Source: Lophium mytilinum
Taxonomy: Eukaryota > Ascomycota > Dothideomycetes > Mytilinidiales > Mytilinidiaceae
Direction: 5' to 3'
NCBI GenBank assembly: GCA_010093605.1
Contig: MU004187.1
Location: forward strand, 5,383 to 69,382
Length of the DNA: 64,000 nucleotides
In this document: positions 46,572 to 59,099 of the stretch, piece by piece
How the letters are laid out: each line of letters opens with the position of its first letter
Numbering within the stretch: the stretch's first letter is position 1
Program-made: the position numbers and the translations under genes
The notes under the pieces: generated by a model
Seen by the model: only the letters and a program-made list of their open reading frames with translations
What the model was told of the DNA's origin: nothing
The model's database searches: none

Positions 46572-46805
46572 GAGGCATTCAAGCACTAAAGCACCAAGCA
46601 ACTCTACCTCTACTTCTTACTGCTAAATCCGACTCGCAATGGGGCACCGCAGGAAGTTGCCGGGCAACATTAACAAGAAGCAGAAGAGTTTTCGTCTGCA
46701 TTCGACCTTCGATGATGCTTTGATTCTAAATGACAGGCAAGCGGGCGTAGATTTCTCTAATCGTCGACCTCAATATCTCTCATCGGTTTCCTATCATGCC
46801 TCCAC

Positions 46806-47672
46806 TCAGAACGCGACCAACCCATCCTTCCCTACAATCTTCCCCACATCCGCATCCCTCTCCCCCTCGACCACACTCTTCAAGACCGCTCCCCCAAGAC
46901 TCGCAGGCTGGGCTCCCATCTCCCTAGCCTTCTCCGGTCCCATACCTCCCAGATTCGTTGCCAGCATCCCAGGGCCAACTCCCCACACCTTAACCCCATC
47001 ACCTTTCAGCTTGTAGTTCCAGTCTAGCATCAGCATGTTGAGCGCCGTCTTGCTACACCGATAGCCGATGGTCTCGAAGGCCGTCTTCTTCGGCCATCCT
47101 ACAGGCTGCGGCGGCGAGTACAGGTACCGGCCTTCGCTTGCCGCGATCAGTTGGGAGAGTCCCGCGACGAAGATGAGTCGAGGGTCTGCGGAGGCGAGGA
47201 GCAGTGGCATGAACGTATATGTCATGACCTGTGTACCAGCGACATTGACGTCGTAGGCTCTATTGAAGCAATCACGGACAGAGGTCTTGCCGGCGAGGAA
47301 CTCAAGATCGAACGTCGCGCCTAGGAATGTCAGTTATCATCTGCATATAGATTGCGGAGGAAAGAGGTTAGTTGAAGAGTGCATACCAGCATTGTTCACC
47401 AAAGTGTCGAGCCGTCCTGGACTAGTCTTTACCTGCTCGAAAGCCTTCTCGATCGACTCGTCGCTCGTGAGGTCGAGCTGGACCGCTTCAACCACATTCG
47501 TCGACTCTGGGCATTCCTTCTTGAGCTCCTCGATCGCGAGTTTCGCTTTCTCCAGAGATCGACTGCCCATGATCACATGATGAGGCTTGTCGGATTGCAG
47601 CAACGCCTTGACAGTCTCGTAGCCAATGCCGCCGTTTCCACCAGTGACGAGGACGACTTTTGAAGACGACAT
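46806..47672 (-). CDS. Short-chain dehydrogenase/reductase (SDR)
   Basis: Two exons (47672-47387, 47320-46806; a 66-nt intron) give 266 residues, the classical SDR size. Rossmann motif VTGGNGGIG (residues ~9-17), NNAG across the splice, and the active-site YRCSK (Y-x-x-x-K) with preceding serine region FVAGLS. The ATG at 47672 (MSSSKVVLVTGG) fits family N-termini; an in-frame ATG at 47807 would add 45 residues. Resembles fungal carbonyl reductase-like SDRs; substrate and cofactor preference not readable, though R-S after beta-2 (GSRSLEKAK) favours NADP(H). The 3' end lies 235 bp from the microsatellite. Confidence 0.92.
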
Positions 47673-48146
47673 GCTTGATTTTCGCTGAACGTTCGTTGAG
47701 TGGAAGTTTCTGGTAGAAAAGATTTTGAGTGATTTGGACAACTGAGTTGAGTAACCTGATTTAATGAACAACTTGATCAGGACAAAGACTGCCTTCTTAT
47801 AAAACACTCACCTCTCAGTTGGCCTATGGGTCGGACATAGATGGTAGTCGCTAGTCGGATGAACATTATAGTAGTGTTGTTGACGGGGCGTGCAAAGATG
47901 ATGTCGCTTCAACCAATAACGACCCCACTCTCTGCGCCTAGCAGGCTTTCAAAAGAGCCTCCTGTGGCTACATATCGGATTTAAGAAGCCAGATCTCCCG
48001 AGGCTTGGTTAGACCAGAATACACGATGAATGTTCACCTCTGATCGACGACGCTAAGCTGTTTTGGGATATACTCTGCGAGGACATCTCAGCTCCAATCA
48101 AAGCTAGAGCGGGAGCACGACGGCTTTCGGAGCCAAGTGGGTCATC
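47673..48146. other. Promoter region of the SDR gene
   Basis: 470 bp upstream of the SDR gene. It carries no recognisable ORF or repeat. Confidence 0.35.
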
Positions 48147-48430
48147 CTAACCTCGAGCTTCGGAGTTTAGCGCGTTGCAGAGGAAGGCGGAATTTTTGCT
48201 ACATGGACAAAGAAAGAGACGTGCGCATTTCATAGAGTGAGAACCGTGATTAGATAACACCAGATACAAGAAATTCGATGGTTCCCCGGCGAATCTAATG
48301 CGGTACGTGGAGGCACGAGAGGTAGATGCTTGATGACGAAACACGCAAGGTAGACGGAGACGACTGCATGCTACGCATGTTGGTTTCTGCTCATCGCAGC
48401 GCACTTTCCGTCGCCGACAATTATCGCAGC
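48147..48430 (-). pseudogene. Remnant of a Zn2Cys6 regulator gene
   Basis: The minus strand encodes one complete zinc cluster, CDNCRRRKVRCDEQKPTCVACSRLRLPC, all six cysteines at normal spacing, followed by about 50 residues without further similarity and a stop. Neither a good start codon joined in frame nor a middle homology region can be found on either side. It is most likely the decayed 5' end of a zinc-cluster gene. An undetected intron-rich gene is a weaker alternative. Confidence 0.55.
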
Positions 48431-50620
48431 CTATGACAAGACCATCAGCTTAAGGTACTTACGAGTAGACGGCGTCGGAAGCGCCTATTGCCTCACGCGG
48501 CAACATGCAGGTTCAACGGTCCATTCGTGCTCAATCACTACGAATCATAATGAACTTTGTAGACAGATGCTATGCCTTCGGCCAAGGCAATCCAAGTCCG
48601 TAAGACTATGACTTGGCATTTCTGGATCTGCGGAGATTTGGTCCTTTGTTTGCATGATGGCGTCCATTTCCCTCCCCTTCTGGCATACGAAATGGCCTCG
48701 CTGATCCACTAATAGGCGTTTCATGCGAGCTTTGGATCATCGCGAGTCTTGGCTCATCGCGCGCATTGCTGACCACAATTCTAGCGGCCTTGAAAGAGAC
48801 TCACGGCTGACTCTCAGCCTTGCTACTCCAAACTCTTCTTTGCATCCCTAAGCTGTGAGATTGAAGAACTGATAAGTAGAGCAGACATTAGAGAAACAAG
48901 GAGATATGTACAGAGAGGTGTAGGGTGTTGAAGTACGAAGAGTTGAGCTGAAGATCCTCGCTTCGGCAAGACGTCGTCCCAGGGAACATCTGGCAGGCTG
49001 GGCACCAACCACCATCACCATCACCATCACTATCACTATCACATGAGGATAGCCCTTTCGCACTCCTCTCTCATCTTTCTTGAAGGCAAGACCTACAATC
49101 TTTCTCCCGTACAGCTCCCCCTGTGGAACACTAGTATCAGATTGGTTTAAATCCCCAGGGACGTCACTTTGAGCCCCTCCAAACGAATAACATCCCCAAT
49201 CGCGCTGAAAGAACCAGTGGGCCAGTTAAGTCCGGCCCATCATCTCCACTCTAACACAAGTCTACTTGCATGTTCTGCGTGAGCTAGACAGCCGGCTTTA
49301 CCCTGCCGCGGGCAGCTCCTGGCAACATAGCAGAGATTCGGAGAGCAGCCAAGTCTCCATCTGTACAAGCATATGGTCGGAGAGAGTTTTATTATGAAAT
49401 AACTAGCTTGTGAAGAGCGGGCTGGCATCGTCCAAGGCTCGACAACAACCAAGTCATGCGACCGCAAAGCGTCTACCCCCAAAAGCAGTGGAACGCTGAG
49501 TAGAATCATTCTGTCACCCAAGAAGTAGAGCTACACTTGTCCCCCTCCCTTGGTACCGCTTCGCACACCCAGAACTCAGTCCACAAGTTGAGTTTCGAGT
49601 AATGCGCTATCCAAGAGCTCGACTGGAGCGTTGTCCCATTCGCCTATCATTTCTACAAAGAAACACTCTACTTCTATCAGTCATTTTAAAGGATGAAAAA
49701 CACATGCACACGTGTTTTAAGAAACACCCTCATTTGAGTCATTGCTTACACCATCAAAATCATACCTCTCGTTCTCTGATGCTGCGTTGTCAGCTGCACC
49801 TTCCTAGACTCTCATACTTACAGTGACAGGCCACAAGTCTGGGCACACTGGTACGCCACTGCTTGGGGTTACCCCACGGGGTTTGAAGACTCAAGGCGAT
49901 GTCAAGCTACAAGCAGTGCAGATTGGACTGCTTCTTGACTAATTGCCTGCTCAGCAGCTAGGCTACTCCAAACAGTGGTGTTGGGTGGACAAACTGGAGC
50001 AAGACTGCAGCTGGTTAAAAGAGCCTCAGATACAAAGCTTTAGAGGTTCGAATTAGGCCAACGCTAAAAGCAAGCCAAACCATGGATCGAGGGGATACAG
50101 TTTCGTCATATTCGTCAAGTGTCCGCAGTCACGAGGGTCGAAAGATCTAGACCATCATCCTACCACCAAGCATCGCGGATGCCGAATCAGAGCCCCCAAC
50201 ATTACCTACGCTCGTTCATCCTGCATCGTGAATACCTCTGTGTGACTCGGAGTATGGCTTTGTCAATCGCCATGCGCATTTACGATTCGACACTAAGTGG
50301 ACATATATGGGGATGATCGGTCGCAGTCGTAATGCGGCTAGCACCTTCCCCACACGACCACGACTTCACCTGTTCAGGCCTGTAACTCACATGCCACTTT
50401 CTAACGCCGATGTTAGCTAGCAAGTCCCGAATCGATGGAGTTGCGATCTAGTCGAGAAGACCCACCATGAGACAAAGCCACGAGCTCCAGCGGTGCGCTG
50501 ACAGCTCTCCCCACTTCATCCAAAAGATGATACCTCCATACTTGCAGCTACGCATGGGAAAAAGCACCTTTGCAACTCCAGGAGAGCCGTATCCCTCATT
50601 TCTAATTCTATTCAGATGAG
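48431..50620. other. Gene-poor region
   Basis: 2.2 kb with no supportable gene. It includes a short (ACCATC/ACTATC)n simple repeat at about 49008-49041. Open frames are short and compositionally shadow-like. No RIP-like composition, tRNA or transposon ends were noticed. Confidence 0.45.
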
Positions 50621-51993
50621 ATGCGCCCACCAGGGTCGGTGATATTCGCCGCCTCCGCTCCTTTCAGCTTCAAATGGCAAGTCATCGGGCCTGTTACAGC
50701 ACTCAACGTGCTGGCTGTCGTTTTCGTTGCATTGAGATGGTATAGCCGTGTCTCTTTAACCCGGAAAGTGGGATTAGATGACTATATCATTACCTTCGCA
50801 CTGGTAAACCTACTCCCAGAACCTCTTCAGGCGTAGACTGAACGATCAAGGCACTATCAATGTTAATGACCGCACTTATTATAACTGGTTAGTTCTCGAA
50901 TCAAAGGTCGGCTACTCAACACACCATACTCTAACACGATATACAGCGCTCTGTTTTGATCGGGGCAACATAGATTGGCATATAGACTGGCACGCGCTTG
51001 AAGACATAACAGTTGTAAGCCTTCAACTCCCCTTCCATACTTCTCCCACAAACAAGACACCAACTTACCTATCAGCTCGTCTACACCAACAACGCGCTCT
51101 ACCAAACCGCCATAAACCTCATCAAATGCTCCATCGTCGTTCAATTCCTCCGCATCTTCACAGGGCCGGTCCCCACTCGCATCTGCCACGGCATCCTCCT
51201 CCTCCTCCTCATCGCCGCCTGCTGGGGCGTCTTCGGCGGCATCTTTCTTTGCATTCCGATCAGAAAATACTGGCACCCCGATTTCAAGGGCCACTGCATG
51301 AATTCCCACGCATACTGGTATTCCGCGGCTGGCCTGAACATCATGAATGACTTCATCGTGTGGCTCTTCCCAATGCCGTTTATAAAGCAGCTACGGTTAC
51401 CCACAAGACAGAAGATAGGACTAGCGATAGTTTTTAGTCTAGGAGGACTGGTATGTATCATCAGCGTCCTCCGCATGCTCCTTGTCCGCATCGCTGTCAT
51501 AAAAGGCGACCATATCCGTACGCCCCTTCACCGCTTCCATTCTCTCCTTAGTAGGCCCCTCCTCACCTCTCATCTAGAGTCTGGCAAAGAAGCCCTCCTC
51601 TGGTCCGCCCTTGAAGTCAACATTGCCATCGTCTGCGCGTGCATGATGGCGCTGAAGCCGCTTTTGGTGCACCTCTTTCCCCGCCTTATGGAGCCCAAAA
51701 AGCCGGCACCTCACAGCATGATGCTGCCAATGCTGGATACCAGCTTCTGGGGCACGACAGTCACGACGTCGGCGCGGAGAAGTAGCACGTGCGTGGAGGC
51801 GCCCGAGGGGCCGTGGATTAAGGTGGATACCGAGACGGTGGTAGGAGAGGAGAGGGTTGGGTTGGGGACCGAGGATGCTTCTGTGGGGTGTTCGGTCCAG
51901 GGGACAGGATATAGATTGGGGGAGGAGAGGATGGGGCATCCCTCGGAGGAATGGACGATGAACAGTAACAGTACAGAGAGGAGCCAGACCTAG
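50621..51993 (+). CDS. Rhodopsin-domain (SAT4-like) seven-helix membrane protein
   Basis: Five exons (50621-50803, 50851-50887, 50947-51014, 51076-51517, 51578-51993) give about 381 residues. The fungal 'rhodopsin domain' family (PTH11-like/SAT4) has seven membrane helices and unknown ligands; some members act in host or surface sensing. Blocks seen: VFVALRWYSRVSLTRKVGLDDYIITFAL (helix 2 with the R-x-Y-x-R...DDY signature), YTNNALYQTAINLIKCSIVVQFLRIF, CMNSHAYWYSAAGLNIMNDFIVWLFPMPFI and WSALEVNIAIVCACMMALKPLLVHLFP. A Ser/Thr-rich cytosolic tail follows. The last intron (60 nt) is a multiple of three without a stop, so a read-through form with 20 extra residues is possible. The 37- and 68-nt exons are the least certain. 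Confidence 0.85.
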
Positions 51994-52114
51994 CTCAGCA
52001 GCGAACAACACCGCATATTCTTTTCCCATCACCTGAGTAAACCTCATCTTCTTCCACTGTCGATAGACGAAATATCCGTGCAGAACCATGATTCAGCGTG
52101 AAATCGATATACCA

Positions 52115-52798
52115 TCACCTCCCAAACACCCTCCTCCCGATCCCCAGCACCGGCACGACAACCACCCTCGCAAACCACGGCGTCGCCCACACGCTCCCCA
52201 CCAGCCGCACCGGCAACAGCGCCTTCGTAATCGCGTACGCCGTCGCCACCTCGACCACCAGCCGAACCCCATTTCCATTTCCCCTTCTCTCATCCTGTAC
52301 CGCCACCCCCTCCCTCGCACGTTCCGCCGCAGCCACCTCCCCCTCCCTCTCCCCCTCCGTATCCTCAACCCATCCCTTTCGCCGGAAATACCGCCCAAAC
52401 CTCTCAATGCCGCTCGCGACCCACTCGCCCTCCACGATCGAGCTCGGCAGGTAGTTCGTGTAGTGAAACAGTGCCGTGAGCGCAAACAGCGGGACGATGG
52501 CGGTCAATTCGTGGAGGAGGAGAAATGCAGTAACGGTAGACGCGGGGGCGGAGGCGAGGGGGGTGGTGTAGGGGTGGAGGAAGCGGGGGACTGTGTGATT
52601 ACTTGGTTAGCTATAGTTCGAGAGACAAGGGGCGGGGATATGTTGCATACGACGGGAGTTGATGCGGTCGATTCGAGATCTGGTGGGGGGAGGGGTGGAA
52701 TTGGAGGCGTGTCGTGAATGCGGAGAGGCGTGAGGGGTGCGGAGGTGCGGTCGGCGGAGGTGGTGGGCGAGACGACGGAGGAGGGTGAGACGTTTCAT
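52115..52798 (-). CDS. DUF1279 (FAM210-like) mitochondrial membrane protein
   Basis: Two exons (52798-52651, 52590-52115; a 60-nt intron) encode about 207 residues. The N-terminus MKRLTLLRRLAHHLRRPHLR is a typical arginine-rich mitochondrial presequence. The DUF1279 core follows: LLHELTAIVPLFALTALFHYTNYLP, a variable acidic loop, then YAITKALLPVRLVGSVWATPWFARVVVVP with a membrane helix. Human relatives FAM210A/B are mitochondrial inner-membrane proteins; the fungal role is not settled. An in-frame upstream ATG (52912) would mask the presequence, so 52798 is preferred. The gene is tail-to-tail with the rhodopsin-domain gene, 121 bp apart. Confidence 0.88.
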
Positions 52799-53290
52799 TT
52801 TAAGGATTGTTCGGTAGAGGTCTGGAGGAGGTGGATCATGGTGCAGTATAGAAGAAACCTCGGGACGGAGACATGGTGGCTGTGGGACGGAGGTGGTGAT
52901 GTCGGAGCGCAAGCTTCATGACGAGGATATCGGGCATCTCGAGCATCACGTGCTACAAGCTATAGACGCATTGAGTTTAATCTACATCATCTTAAGCAAG
53001 CTCAGTACTCCCGCCCTAAGCTACAAATACGAATTATCATGATTCATGCCAGGGACGTGTCCGAGATTCACAGAAAAGGGCCGTCTGAAATGAATAGCAC
53101 AGTACTGAAGGTCTATTCGCTCCAATGAACAGCCTCATACAAACACCCCTCTCATCCACCCTTCTCACCCATTTCTCTCGTTCCCCCATTATGGTACTCC
53201 CCACTCATATTCCTTGACCGCTCGTACTATCGATATTCTTCTCTCCCTTCCCCATCAACGTGCCCTCAGATCCTCACTCCATCACTCCCT

Positions 53291-55692
53291 TCACTGCACT
53301 TGATTAACAATCTCGCTCGCCCTCGTCAGGCTCTCCACCATCTGCTGGCATTCCTTCCGCCTCCTGACCGTGTACTCGCTCTCCTTGAGCAGCTCATCAA
53401 ACTCCTCCGTCTTGTACATGTTCTCGAGCAACTCGCGCTGCATCTCCTCTTTCGTGAGCTGGACTAGGTTAAGCATGATGGCTTTGGGTACCATGTCGAT
53501 CATTGTACGGCGAACGATGTTGAAATAGGACGTTATGAGCAGCTCTGTGGAGGGTTGTTAGTGAGAAACGCGCGAAAACCTAGTCAAGTCCCAAAACACT
53601 CACTGATAACCTCAACCTCCTGCGTCTCCTTCTCGCTCAGCGTGCCACTCGCCTTAAGGGTCGAAGGCGGCGGTTCCATAGCCGCCATCTTCTTCTTGTT
53701 CTTGCTCGCGAAGAACGAACCGAAGAAGCCCGAGTTGTCGTTACCATCCAGACTTGGACTGATGGACCGTGGTGGTACACTAGGTGGCAGGGGCTTTCCG
53801 GTTTTGGGATCGACTTGTTGAGGTTTCGAGGCGTTGTGACGTTCGTGGATGATAGCCATGGCCTGCTGGAAATGTTAGCGGGGATGTCCCAAGAATGAAA
53901 ATATGTACAGGGGTGAAGAGGCTGTCGAACTGACCCTTGAGCCATTGATGAAATCAGGATGCCCTGTGTTGATATAGGTTGCCTCCATCGCGACCAGATC
54001 CTTAACAAGCTTGTTCGCTGGATCCATCGCCTTCTTGAAAAATGAAACAGCAACAGCATGGAACTTCTCCTTCAGCGCGGGGTACCTCCTGAACATGGGC
54101 TTAGTCAAAAGCTGGCCGAGGATACGGATTAACTCGTCGTAGACTAGCGACACACATTTCAAGCTGGGGTCTTCCAATCGCTTGATTTGCTGCTTGACAA
54201 TGAGCTCGAAAGCGGTAGTACCGACGAATAGCGCTGGAGACGAGCCCGAGGAGTTGTAGAGAACGGTGCGGATATCGATGTCCTTGACTTGGTCGAAGGG
54301 GTCTACCGCCTTGACACCGTTGGCGTAGAGCTCGTGGTAAACGAAGCTGATTCTAGCACCACCCGATAGTTCTATGCTGGATAGTTCTTGATTATTGCCG
54401 TCAAGGACTGATCGGTATTCGTTGGAGAACTCTGTAATCATGTTGAGGACGACATTTGAGTTATTGCCAAGAAGTGAATCTCCGAGAGAGAGCAGTTCCG
54501 CCTGGTATTTCTGCAACGAGGAAGCGATTCGGGCCTTGATGTCGGGAAGGGTTTGTTTGATGTGCATCATAAGAATCTTAAGCTTAGGGTTAGCGCTTGC
54601 CTTGTCCTCAGACAACCAGGGGACACCATACCAAGTTCAACTTTCGCGCAAGGTACGGGGTACCACAGTACGCTGCCTTGTTGCGGTACGCCTTGTGCGT
54701 CTCGAAGAATTGCCTCTCATGCTCCAGCGCATACGAAATGGCCTTCTTGTTCTCGATGTCCCTCTGCCCTCGATTGACCACGGGAACGTAGCCTAGTCGT
54801 AGCGGAATGATTCGTCCAGCTAGAATATCCACAACATCGGTTCCGTCGTCCATCAAATCGACCTTGGTAAGAACGCCGATTGTCCTCTGCCCCTCAGGAT
54901 CCACTTCGCGCGCCAGCTTCAGCCCATCCGAGTTTGCCAAATCCGTGTTTGCAGCAGTGACTGCTAGTATTATCGCGTTGGACTTGCTGATCTGCTTCAG
55001 CACCATGTCCTTGATCTGTCGCTCGATGTCCCGCGGCTGGTCTCCTACCGGCACTTTCGTCAAGCCTGGCAAATCCACTAGCGTCAGGGTGAGGACGTTC
55101 GGCGAGTATATCCGCAGGTTGATGGGCGCCGGCGAAATGCCCGCATTCCGCCCTGTCTTGGAGTCCGTCTCCCGCACAATTTCCTCCCGAATCTTGTTGA
55201 AGTCGTGGAACTTTTGGCCGGGGATGTGTAGGAACTCGCCCCACTCGTCGACATTCGACTCGGCGTCGGACGTCTTCATGTCCTCGGATATGCCATTTGC
55301 TTGCGGTTTGCTCGCCGGGGCGCGGTTTATCAGTTGTAGAATGAGCGGTCGTCGCGTTACTATGCCTGTTCCACGCGGTAGGCTAGAAGTCGTAGATGTC
55401 AGTTCTGTGCTATCTGGGAGCCTCCCAGGGATGAAGTCCTTACAAATCTCTCCCCACGATGTTCTCTAGCACGGAGCTCTTGCCACTGGATTGCGATCCT
55501 ACGACGGCAATCTGGGGTAAATCTATGGGGTTTTGTACCTGCAGCAGGGGTCAGTAGGCTGCTGTGGGATATCGCATGCGCTGCAGGAGCGGTACGTACT
55601 CCGACGGTGGTGAAGACATCCTGGAGCTTGTTGACGAGCGTAATAAGACCCGGATCATTGACGTTGATCGCGGTGGGGTTCACCGTCGCCAT
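53291..55692 (-). CDS. VPS1: Vps1-type dynamin-like GTPase
   Basis: Six exons (55692-55600, 55538-55444, 55382-54632, 54576-53935, 53862-53604, 53544-53291) sum to 697 residues, the length of fungal Vps1. It is a large GTPase that forms rings to drive scission at endosome, vacuole and peroxisome membranes. G domain: P-loop GSQSSGKS (45-52), switch-1 region [16 protein letters not shown] ([16 protein letters not shown]) and TKVD. The stalk/middle region is followed by an insert with [12 protein letters not shown] and [14 protein letters not shown], then the GTPase effector domain ([32 protein letters not shown]...) to the C-terminus. No PH domain, as expected. Length and lack of a long insert favour Vps1 over Dnm1. 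Intact. Confidence 0.95.
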
Positions 55693-56085
55693 GGTGCCGT
55701 GTATGTATGGGGGATAACTGCTGGTGTGGGCAGCTGGGGGTACAGATCTGAGCGCTGTCCCGCTTGTAAGGGCGTGTCTGAGAAATAGGCAGTCCTCAGA
55801 CAGTGTTTCCCAGGGTCTTTCGGAAGGGTCTTTCAAGAATGTAGTTTGTGTTTGCGGGTGTCGAAGCGGCGAGTGTTGAGCTGGTCGGTGTTAGACGGGC
55901 AGCTGGCCCACTTGCAATCGATGCGGCGTCACAAGCCAGCTCACGTGACGCAGAGTCGTGGCGCAGTCTCACATCTAATTCTGCAGCCTGAAGCCTCATC
56001 ACTGGACGCGTACGCACTGGAAAGCCACCCAGTCTTCATTTGTACATACACGCAATCTAACCTGGCCTCTGTAGCTAAACTAGGA

Positions 56086-56163
56086 ATTCGCTGCCTCCAA
56101 AGACTGCACTCCACATCCTCAATATTCGCTGCCTCCAAAGACTACACCCCACATCCTCAATAT
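56086..56163. repeat. 38-bp tandem duplication
   Basis: ATTCGCTGCCTCCAAAGACT starts at 56086 and again at 56124. The full 38-bp unit is repeated twice with two or three differences. It lies between the VPS1 promoter and the end of VMA1. Confidence 0.85.
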
Positions 56164-56183
56164 ACAGCAGTTGAACAGCACAC

Positions 56184-58371
56184 CTACTCATCCGTCACCG
56201 CCGCGAACTTGTCCATCATCTTCTGCATCATCGCCTCGTACTACCGTGTGTCAGCTGTGTACGCAGTGAAGTTAGACGCTCGTATCCACGTACCTTCTTG
56301 CCGACCTTCTCCTCGCCATCACTAGGCAACTCGAATTTCATGCTGCGTAGTTCGCTCTGGATTTCCGACGTCGCGTCGCGGACCTTACCCCAGGTCTGAC
56401 CTTGAGCAATCGCCTTCTGCGCCTCGTCGTGGAAACCCATCATGGCCTTCATCATCCATTCCGTCTTCCATAGCGGGCAGAACTGATCATAGTCACTGTA
56501 ACCGTTCTGCTGCAAAAAATCCTCCTTGATCAAGGTCGCAACATCCAGAGTGATCTTGTCAGGGTCGCCTAACGCAGATTTGCCCACGAGTTGTACGACC
56601 TGGTCCAAATCTTCCGAGGTGGTGAGAAGCTCCTTGATTCGATCACGCAGGCGCGGGAAGTCGGGGTTGTGTTTCGCGTAGTACTTGTCTAGCGGCGTCG
56701 TGTACTTGCTGTAGCTCATGGACGTATTGACTGACGGGAAATGCTTTCTTTGGGCGAGCTTCTTGTCCAAGCCCCAGAAGACCTGTACAATACCTAGTGT
56801 GCTGCTAGTAACCGGATCCGAGAAATCACCACCGGGAGGGCTGACGGCACCAACGATGCTAACACTGCCCTTCCGATCGGGGCTTCCAAGTGCTGTGACT
56901 CTGCCAGCACGCTCGTAGAAGGACGCCAACTTGGCACCGAGGTAGGCGGGGAAACCTTGATCAGCAGGCATTTCTCCGAGACGACCAGAAATCTCTCGAA
57001 GCGCCTCAGCCCATCGCGAAGACGAGTCAGCCATCATGGCAACATCCTTACCCTGGTCACGGAAGTATTCAGCAACGGTGATACCGGTGTAGATGGAAGC
57101 CTCACGGGCAGCTACGGGCATGTTGGATGTGTTGGCAATAAGCGTAGTCCGCTTCATGATGGGTTCTTTTCGGCCGTCGATATCGATAGAAAGCTAGAAC
57201 GTGATTAGAACTGCATGATAGCGAGAAATTTTGACCTTACCTCAGGGAAATCCATCAACACTTCAGCCATCTCGTTACCTCGCTCTCCGCAACCAACGTA
57301 GACAATGATGTCCGAGTTGGAGAACTTGGACAAACTCTGACTAATGACCGTCTTGCCGCAGCCAAAAGCACCAGGGATACACACTGTACCGCCCTGAACG
57401 CTGGGGAAAAGGGCATCGAGAACTCGTTGGCCGACGACGAGGGGAGAGTCAGAGGACAGCTTCTCGGCCGTAGGGCGAGGCACACGGACAGGCCAGTTGT
57501 GCATCATGCTATATTCTGTCTTGACGCCATTGAACTCGAGCTCCAGAATCTTCGTGTCCACAGTGTAGCTACCCTTGTCCGCAAGGCGGGTGATCGTTCC
57601 CTTGGCTCGGGGAGGTAGGAGGATTTTGTGGTCGTTGAGGAGGCTGTTTTCCCAGACACTACCAAAGACATCACCACCAGTGATATGGTCTCCAACCTTG
57701 TATTTGCCAGGAGTGAAATCCCACTTCTTCTCGCGGTCGAGCGACGGGATGTCGATACCTCGGGGAATATAGATGCTATTCGACTTGTCGGCGATGCTCT
57801 TGAGAGGACGTTGAATTCCGTCATAAATCGTTTCCATCAGACCAGGGCCAAGTTCGACGGATAGAGGCTTTCCGGATCGAGTAACGGGGTCACCAACAGT
57901 GACACCGGCTAGGATTCCAAGTCAGTTCATAGATCTATAGATGCGTGCGGTGAGGTCGTACCAGTCTCTTCGTAAACCTGGATCGTGGCTTTGTCCGCCT
58001 CAATTCGAATCACTTCTCCGACAAGATTGTCATGACCAACTCGAACCTGCTATGTTTTAGTACTGAGATAGTCCCTCATAGAGATGCTGCAACATACGAG
58101 CTCGTACATAGCACAACCAATCATGTCCTCGGCGACAATGACGGGGCTAGACGCTATCAGCAACCAACTCGACCCTTCTCAGGATATACGTACCCAGACA
58201 CTGAGAACACCTTGCCTATGAAGCTATTAGCTAGTGATTACCAGGATGTATCAATCGTATATACCGGTGTTCTCGTCATCAGCCGCATCCTTCTTACTCT
58301 GCACCCCGCCAAGTCAGCTATCATGCCCTCAAATTCAATCTTCTCGCCGGACTGAAGCTTACCGGAGCCAT
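56184..58371 (-). CDS. VMA1: V-type H+-ATPase catalytic subunit A
   Basis: Eight exons (58371-58363, 58298-58265, 58215-58194, 58146-58098, 58046-57962, 57908-57241, 57193-56294, 56240-56184) sum to 607 residues, the usual size. It is the ATP-hydrolysing subunit of the V1 sector that acidifies the vacuole. The 5' end is cut into tiny exons of 9, 34, 22 and 49 nt, which together restore [39 protein letters not shown]-loop GAFGCGKT (246-253) is uninterrupted, so there is no VMA-type intein at that site. [51 protein letters not shown] and [16 protein letters not shown] follow as expected. The last exon gives [18 protein letters not shown]. Intact. Confidence 0.97.
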
Positions 58372-59099
58372 GGTGGGAGGTGTTAGAGCTTCCGGCGATG
58401 GGGGAGCTCCGACTACAATGTTGGGAGGTGGGAGCAGTGGCGAGGGAGGAAGAGGTATTTCGAGGACCAGCTCTTCGGGCTGGGGAACTGCTACTGTGTG
58501 CGGGGCGGGACTGTGGGCGTTGCTCTTGCGAACAAGGTCGAGAAAGGAGGGTCGAACTTTCAGTCGCGGGCGCAGACCGAGCATACACAGCTCGAAGGGA
58601 GTACTTGGGGTGGAGGAGGGAGTGAGTGCAGGTGGTGATGCAGCTCGCCGTTGGTGCCGATTGCACGACGTCGTTGCTTTTAGTCAAAGCTCCACGACCA
58701 GGATCATGCAAAACGACGGGACATCCTGCACTTTGGTCCTCGTAAAGCTTTAAATCATCAAATCAAATCATCATCGGGATTTATCTATGCGATTTCTCTC
58801 ATAAAACGATTCATCTATGAGAGTACTCAGGTGGCATGTCACGTGATTAAAACATTCACAACCAGTTCAGAGTACCCCCAGTGACTGAGGGTCTATCTGT
58901 CCAGATTCAGTAACACTCATATCATTTTATGAAACAAAGGAACACGGTCACGGAGATATAAAGAGGTAGATCGAGGGCATTAACATTAATCGTATAGGAG
59001 TAACCCAAACTTTTCCTTGATCCAGACCACAAGCTCGTAAATGACTCTCGAGATCTGGACACCCCAAAAGCAAACTATCCAATCGGTGAAGAAGAGTGA
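58372..59099. other. VMA1 promoter and downstream flank of the NAP-family gene
   Basis: 730 bp between the VMA1 start and the stop of the next minus-strand gene. No gene supported; several GGGAGG/GAGG purine runs occur within 400 bp of the VMA1 start. Confidence 0.4.

Noticed and set aside
46264-46626. Open frame through the 8-bp array, reading as repeats of KHSNTQTL
   Set aside because: It is open only because an 8-bp unit without stops is repeated; it crosses an N gap and has no conserved ends.
21127-47672. Secondary-metabolite biosynthesis cluster
   Set aside because: No polyketide synthase, NRPS, terpene synthase or prenyltransferase; the enzymes are those of breakdown.
51518-51577. Treating the last intron of the rhodopsin-domain gene as coding
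   Set aside because: It is in frame and stop-free, but it has good GT-AG ends and its removal brings GDHI next to QSGKEALLWSALEVN as in the family; kept as an alternative form only.
57340-57400. VMA1 intein at the P-loop region
   Set aside because: The GAFGCGKT region is continuous and the protein has normal length, so no intein is present.
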